Made by a program: the position numbers and the translations under genes
Shown here: positions 60,212 through 64,000 of the stretch, one piece after another
Numbering within the stretch: position 1 is the stretch's first letter
How the letters are laid out: each line of letters starts with the position of its first letter
Assembly: GCA_029203105.1 (NCBI GenBank)
Contig: CP119318.1
Span: 1,440,501 to 1,504,500, forward strand
Source: Candidatus Kaistia colombiensis
GTDB taxonomy: Bacteria > Pseudomonadota > Alphaproteobacteria > Rhizobiales > Kaistiaceae
Direction: 5' to 3'
Length of the DNA stretch: 64,000 nt
Notes under the pieces: generated by a model
What the model was told of the DNA's origin: nothing
The model's database searches: none
What the model saw: only the letters and a program-made list of their open reading frames with translations

Positions 60212-62373
60212 CCCGTATTCCTGATTTTTCGACGGTTCCCTTCGCCGATGCGCCGCTCGACGTGCCGGCCGGTGGTTCGCCCTGGCAGACGCCGGAGGAG
60301 ATCGCGGTCAAGCCGGTCTATACCGCCGCCGATCGTGAGCATCTGGAGGCGATCGACAGCTTTCCCGGTACGGCGCCGTTCCTGCGCGGGCCATATCCGA
60401 CGATGTATGTGAACCAGCCCTGGACGATCCGCCAATATGCCGGATTCTCCACGGCCGAGGATTCGAACGCCTTCTATCGGCGCAATCTCGCCGCCGGCCA
60501 GAAGGGGCTTTCGGTTGCCTTCGATCTCGCCACCCATCGCGGCTATGACAGCGACCATCCGCGCGTCGCCGGCGATGTCGGCATGGCGGGCGTGGCGATC
60601 GATTCCATCTACGACATGCGCACGCTGTTTTCCGGCATTCCGCTCGACCGGATGAGCGTGTCGATGACGATGAACGGCGCGGTGCTGCCGATCCTGGCGC
60701 TCTATATCGTCGCGGCGGAAGAACAGGGCGTCAGCCCGGACAAGCTTTCGGGGACCATCCAGAACGACATCCTGAAGGAGTTCATGGTCCGCAATACCTA
60801 TATCTACCCGCCGGAACCGTCGATGCGGATCATTTCCGACATCTTCGCCTATACGTCGCAGCACATGCCGAAGTTCAATTCGATCTCGATTTCCGGCTAT
60901 CACATGCAGGAAGCGGGCGCGACGCAGGATCTGGAACTCGCCTATACGCTCGCCGACGGCGTCGAATATATCCGCGCCGGATTGGCGGCGGGGCTCGACA
61001 TCGACCAGTTCGCGCCGCGCCTCTCCTTCTTCTGGGCGATCGGCATGAACTTCTTCATGGAGATCGCCAAGATGCGGGCCGCGCGCCTGATCTGGGCGAA
61101 GCTGGTCAGCCAGTTCGAGCCGAAGAACGAGAAGTCGCTGGCGCTCCGCACCCATTGCCAGACCTCCGGCTGGTCGTTGGCGGCGCAGGACGTCTATAAC
61201 AATGTCGTCCGCACCACGGTCGAGGCGATGGCGGCGACGCAGGGCCACACCCAGTCGCTGCACACCAATGCGCTTGACGAGGCGCTGGCGCTGCCAACCG
61301 ATTTTTCCGCCCGCATCGCCCGCAACACCCAGCTTTTCCTGCAGCAGGAGAGCGGCACGACGCGGATCATCGATCCCTGGGGCGGCTCCTATTATGTCGA
61401 GGCGCTGACGGCGCAATTGGCCGAGCGCGCCATGGCGCATATCGAGGAGGTCGAAAAACTCGGCGGCATGGCCAAGGCGATCGAGGCCGGCATCCCAAAA
61501 CTCCGCATCGAGGAAGCTGCCGCCAGGACACAGGCCCGCATCGACAGTGGCAAGCAGACCGTGGTCGGCGTCAACAAATACCGCCTCGACGACGAGCCGC
61601 CGGTCGACGTGCTGAAGGTCGACAATTCCTCGGTCCGCGCCCAGCAGATCGAGAAGTTGCGCCAGTTGCGGGCCGAGCGCGATCCCGCCGCGGTGGCGGC
61701 GAGCCTCGAGGCCCTGGCCGCGTCGGCGCGCTCCGGCGAGGGCAATCTATTGGCGCTGGCCGTCGACGCGGCCCGCGCCAAGGCGACGGTCGGCGAGATC
61801 TCGACGGCGCTGGAAAAGGCATGGAAGCGCCACAAGGCGGTGATCCAGGTCAATTCCGGCGTTTATCGCGAGGGTTTTGGCGACAATGGCGCGGCGATCG
61901 AGCGGCTTTCCACGCTCGTTTCCGAGTTTACCCATGATGAGGGGCGGCCGCCGCGCATCCTCGTCGCCAAGATGGGGCAGGACGGCCACGACCGCGGCCA
62001 GAAGGTGATCGCGACCGCCTTTGCCGATATCGGCTTCGACGTCGTCATCGGGCCGCTCTTCGCGACGCCGGAGGAGGTCGCGGCGCATGCGATCTCGGAA
62101 CAGGTGCACGTCGTCGGCGTCTCGTCGCTTGCCGCCGGCCATCTCACGCTGGTGCCGGAACTCAAGGCTGAACTGGCGCGACAGGGCCGGCCGGACATCA
62201 TGATCGTCGTCGGCGGCGTCATCCCGCCGCAGGATTTCGAGGCGCTGATCGAGGCTGGCGCGGCGGCGATCTTCCCGCCCGGCACGCCGGTCACGGCGGC
62301 CGCGGCCGATCTGCTGGAGAAGCTGCGCGGCCATCTCGGCTTCGCGCAGAAGCATCCTTCCGCCTATGTCTGA
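60208..62373 (+). CDS. mutB: Methylmalonyl-CoA mutase large (alpha) subunit
   Basis: The 721-residue catalytic subunit interconverts (R)-methylmalonyl-CoA and succinyl-CoA. It has YPTMYVNQPWTIRQYAGFST, the substrate-site region GLSVAFDLATHRGYDSDHP and the C-terminal cobalamin domain with the base-off motif AKMGQDGHDRG (about residue 595) and GGVIPPQDF. It completes propionyl-CoA use, which would include the propionyl-CoA formed from thymine by the pathway at 4926-15047. Confidence 0.96.
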   Translation: MTRIPDFSTVPFADAPLDVPAGGSPWQTPEEIAVKPVYTAADREHLEAIDSFPGTAPFLRGPYPTMYVNQPWTIRQYAGFSTAEDSNAFYRRNLAAGQKGLSVAFDLATHRGYDSDHPRVAGDVGMAGVAIDSIYDMRTLFSGIPLDRMSVSMTMNGAVLPILALYIVAAEEQGVSPDKLSGTIQNDILKEFMVRNTYIYPPEPSMRIISDIFAYTSQHMPKFNSISISGYHMQEAGATQDLELAYTLADGVEYIRAGLAAGLDIDQFAPRLSFFWAIGMNFFMEIAKMRAARLIWAKLVSQFEPKNEKSLALRTHCQTSGWSLAAQDVYNNVVRTTVEAMAATQGHTQSLHTNALDEALALPTDFSARIARNTQLFLQQESGTTRIIDPWGGSYYVEALTAQLAERAMAHIEEVEKLGGMAKAIEAGIPKLRIEEAAARTQARIDSGKQTVVGVNKYRLDDEPPVDVLKVDNSSVRAQQIEKLRQLRAERDPAAVAASLEALAASARSGEGNLLALAVDAARAKATVGEISTALEKAWKRHKAVIQVNSGVYREGFGDNGAAIERLSTLVSEFTHDEGRPPRILVAKMGQDGHDRGQKVIATAFADIGFDVVIGPLFATPEEVAAHAISEQVHVVGVSSLAAGHLTLVPELKAELARQGRPDIMIVVGGVIPPQDFEALIEAGAAAIFPPGTPVTAAAADLLEKLRGHLGFAQKHPSAYV

Positions 62374-62391
62374 CCGGGCGGGGAGGGCGGC

Positions 62392-63339
62392 TTGACGATC
62401 TTTCGCCCCGCCCGCCTCGCCGCCATCGTCCTTGCCTGCGCCAGCCTGCTGCCGTTTTCGGCGCGGGCGGCGGAGGAGACGACGGTGCAGACGCTCTGCC
62501 GGCTGATCGAGACGGCGGCCGATGCCGAGGGGCTGCCGCGTGATTTCTTCACCCGGCTGATTTGGCGCGAGAGCAGCTTTCGCCCGCATGTGACGAGCGG
62601 CGCCGGCGCGCAGGGCATCGCCCAGTTCATGCCCGGCACGGCCGAGGAGCAGGGGCTGGATGACCCGTTCGACCCGGAACTGGCGATTCCCGCCTCGGCC
62701 AAATATCTGAGAAGTCTAAAAGATCGGTTTGGCAATCTCGGTCTCGCAGCTGCAGCATACAATGCCGGCCCAACCCGGCTGGCGCGTTGGATCGAGCGCG
62801 GCGGCTACCTGCCGATGGAGACCGAGGATTACGTCGCCTTCATCACCGGCCGCAGCGTGCAGGATTGGAAGGGCGGGCAGATCGAGAGGCTCGACCCGCC
62901 GAAGCCAGAGGCCGGTGCGCCGGAGCCGAGGCCGTCGGATCCGCGGCCGGCCGAGGCGAGAAACGCCGATCCGAATCCGGCCAGGAAGCAACCGGCCGCC
63001 GCCAGGGCCGAGCCGAAGGCTAGGGACTGCGCCACGCTGGTGGCGGCGATCCGTGCCTATCGGCCGTCGCTGATCGAGGGCGCCTATGCGCCGTTCGGCG
63101 TCCAGCTTTCCGGCAATTTCTCCAAGAGCATCGCGATCGCGTCCTATCACCGCCAGGTGGCGCGCTATCCGTCGCTGCTGGAGGGCAAGCCGACGCTGAT
63201 CCTCGGTTCGCGCGTCGCCGGCCGTGGCCGCCGCGCCTTCTACCGCGTCCGCCTGCCGGCCGACACGCTGGCGAAAGCCAACCAGATCTGCAACTCGCTG
63301 CAAAAGCTCGGCGGGGCCTGCGTGGTGTTGCGGAACTGA
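62392..63339 (+). CDS. Lytic transglycosylase with C-terminal SPOR-like region
   Basis: The 315-residue protein starts with TTG behind GGGAGGG. It has a signal peptide (cleavage near ARA|AEE, residue 27) and an SLT domain with the catalytic Glu in IWRESSFRPHVTSGAGAQGI (about residue 60), FMPGTAEEQGL and AAAYNAGPTRLARW. A Pro/Ala/Glu-rich linker (about 165-215) leads to a C-terminal domain of about 80 residues that resembles a peptidoglycan-binding SPOR fold. It would cleave murein in the periplasm. Confidence 0.85.
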   Translation: MTIFRPARLAAIVLACASLLPFSARAAEETTVQTLCRLIETAADAEGLPRDFFTRLIWRESSFRPHVTSGAGAQGIAQFMPGTAEEQGLDDPFDPELAIPASAKYLRSLKDRFGNLGLAAAAYNAGPTRLARWIERGGYLPMETEDYVAFITGRSVQDWKGGQIERLDPPKPEAGAPEPRPSDPRPAEARNADPNPARKQPAAARAEPKARDCATLVAAIRAYRPSLIEGAYAPFGVQLSGNFSKSIAIASYHRQVARYPSLLEGKPTLILGSRVAGRGRRAFYRVRLPADTLAKANQICNSLQKLGGACVVLRN

Positions 63340-63348
63340 GGGCGTTTC

Positions 63349-63475
63349 TTCACCTCTCCCTGAGGGAGAGGTCGGAGCCCAGCTCCGGGTGAGGGTTTAC
63401 GTCCTCTCCGGATGGTTCCCTAAACCCTCACCCGCCAGCCTTTGGCTGTCGACCTCTCCCTCAGGGAGAGGTGAG
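63349..63475. repeat. CACCTCTCCC-type palindromic repeat, copy 5
   Basis: Outer arms TTCACCTCTCCCTGAGGGAG and CTCCCTCAGGGAGAGGTGA frame GGTGAGGG...CCCTCACC and a CCAGCCTTTGGCTG hairpin. It begins 10 bases after the transglycosylase stop. Confidence 0.7.
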
Positions 63476-63518
63476 AAGGCGGGTAGCTGCCGACATCTCA
63501 CCATGCCCGGGATACCGA

Positions 63519-63645
63519 AAGCCCCTCACCCCAACCCTCTCCCGCGAGCGGGAGAGGGAGCGCATCGCGCCCAGTCTCTACGCCGATATCGCGCCGGCGG
63601 AAAAGCCCTCGCCCGATTGCGGGAGAGGGTTGGGTGAGGGGCTTG
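63519..63645. repeat. CCCCTCACCCCAACCCTC-type inverted repeat
   Basis: The arm GCCCCTCACCCCAACCCTCT with CCCGC pairs with GCGGGAGAGGGTTGGGTGAG at the right. Inner hairpins include CTCCCGCgagcGGGAG. With copy 5 and the terminator it fills the 381-base gap 63340-63720. Confidence 0.65.
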
Positions 63646-63668
63646 CTTGCAGTGGATGAAACGAGAAA

Positions 63669-63694
63669 ATCCGGAAGGCTTTCGCCTCCCGGAT
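63669..63694 (-). terminator. Intrinsic terminator of the solute-binding protein gene
   Basis: On the minus strand ATCCGGGAGGC-GAAA-GCCTTCCGGAT (one mismatch) is followed by TTTC. It stands about 26 bases past the stop at 63721. Confidence 0.7.
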
Positions 63695-63720
63695 CTTGTT
63701 CAATCGAAGCTAAGGCTGGA

Positions 63721-64000
63721 TCAGCCCTTGTTCGGCTCGATCTTGGCGGCGATGAACTTGAAGTTCGACCACCACCACCACGGGCCTTCATAGTAGTTGT
63801 CGGCGCTCGGATAGTTCTTCCAGTAGGTCTCGTTCACCGGGACGAACTTCGAGGTGCCGAACATCTCGATCGAGGGCAGGCCCTTGACCAGGTCCTTCAG
63901 CATCTCGGTGCCGAGCGGCACGATCTGCGGATCGTCGGCCGGAATCGAGCGCAGCGTGTCGATCTTGGCGGAGAGCACGTCGTCGACATAGCGGCCCTGG
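63721..64000 (-). CDS. C-terminal part of an ABC transporter solute-binding protein, cut by window edge
   Basis: The 92 visible codons (from QGRYVDDVLSAKIDT to AAKIEPNKG) form the end of a larger protein whose start lies beyond 64000. The aromatic tail YYEGPWWWWSNFKFIAAKI is typical of the C-terminus of extracellular solute-binding proteins of the large family-5/oligosaccharide type. The substrate cannot be told from this fragment. Confidence 0.7.
   Translation of the reverse strand, partial: QGRYVDDVLSAKIDTLRSIPADDPQIVPLGTEMLKDLVKGLPSIEMFGTSKFVPVNETYWKNYPSADNYYEGPWWWWSNFKFIAAKIEPNKG

Noticed and set aside
1..64000. rRNA, tRNA, CRISPR, prophage or integrase features
   Set aside because: Nothing in the sequence showed spaced direct repeats of CRISPR type, tRNA-like cloverleaf ends, rRNA blocks or phage/transposase proteins.

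Overview
The window is high-GC chromosomal DNA from an alphaproteobacterium, almost certainly of the Hyphomicrobiales (Rhizobiales). The evidence is the NepR-PhyR-(EcfG) general stress module, GcrA with clustered GANTC sites, an ALAS-type HemA, a SAM-II riboswitch, a BA14K-family protein, an Omp25/Omp31-like porin, a NodQ-type CysN/C fusion and several palindromic intergenic repeat families. A Kaistia-like genus is my guess and is not proven. I see no rRNA, tRNA, CRISPR array, prophage or transposase gene.

Layout. 1-4423: general stress response (ecfG start, nepR, phyR, a two-PAS HWE kinase) and a three-gene envelope-stress operon behind a perfect EcfG-type promoter. 4778-19605: a complete reductive pyrimidine degradation locus. 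It holds preT-preA, a RutR-like repressor with a RutR-like operator in front of preT, an XRE-cupin regulator, an omega-aminotransferase, mmsA, beta-ureidopropionase, dihydropyrimidinase and an NMT1/THI5-type ABC transporter with an inserted cupin gene. 20287-25007: an ArsR-type regulator, cysQ and sulfate activation (cysD-cysN/C). 25485-28435: an acidic membrane protein and ppk2. 28486-35357: the Pho regulon (phoR-pstSCAB-phoU-phoB) with Pho-box-like sites. 35804-39908: gcrA, then argD-argF-hslO. 40000-49177: apaG, mscL, an aminotransferase, a nucleotidyltransferase, metA, hemA, SAM-II riboswitch-metZ and dcd. 49341-57940: a small catabolic group, glycerate kinase, an outer membrane protein, an aldo/keto reductase behind a double operator, a Zn alcohol dehydrogenase, dps and a BA14K protein. 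58328-63339: methylmalonyl-CoA mutase mutA-mutB and a lytic transglycosylase. 63721-64000: the C-terminus of a solute-binding protein.

Themes. Thymine breakdown by the Pre/hydantoinase/ureidopropionase/aminotransferase/MmsA route would give propionyl-CoA, whose further use needs the MutAB encoded 45 kb away. Phosphate genes (sensor, Pst transporter, PhoU, PhoB, and divergent PPK2) form one neighbourhood. Methionine synthesis combines a MetA carrying the acetyl-type Glu111 with a SAM-II-controlled MetZ.

Data quality. Four conserved genes (the aminotransferase, phoU, phoB, hemA) are broken by single-base indels. Six extra bases can each be placed as a G directly 5' of CTG on the plus strand. 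I regard sequence error as more likely than gene decay. The intergenic regions carry at least five families of palindromic repeats, including three copies of an approximately 245-bp element with terminal inverted repeats.
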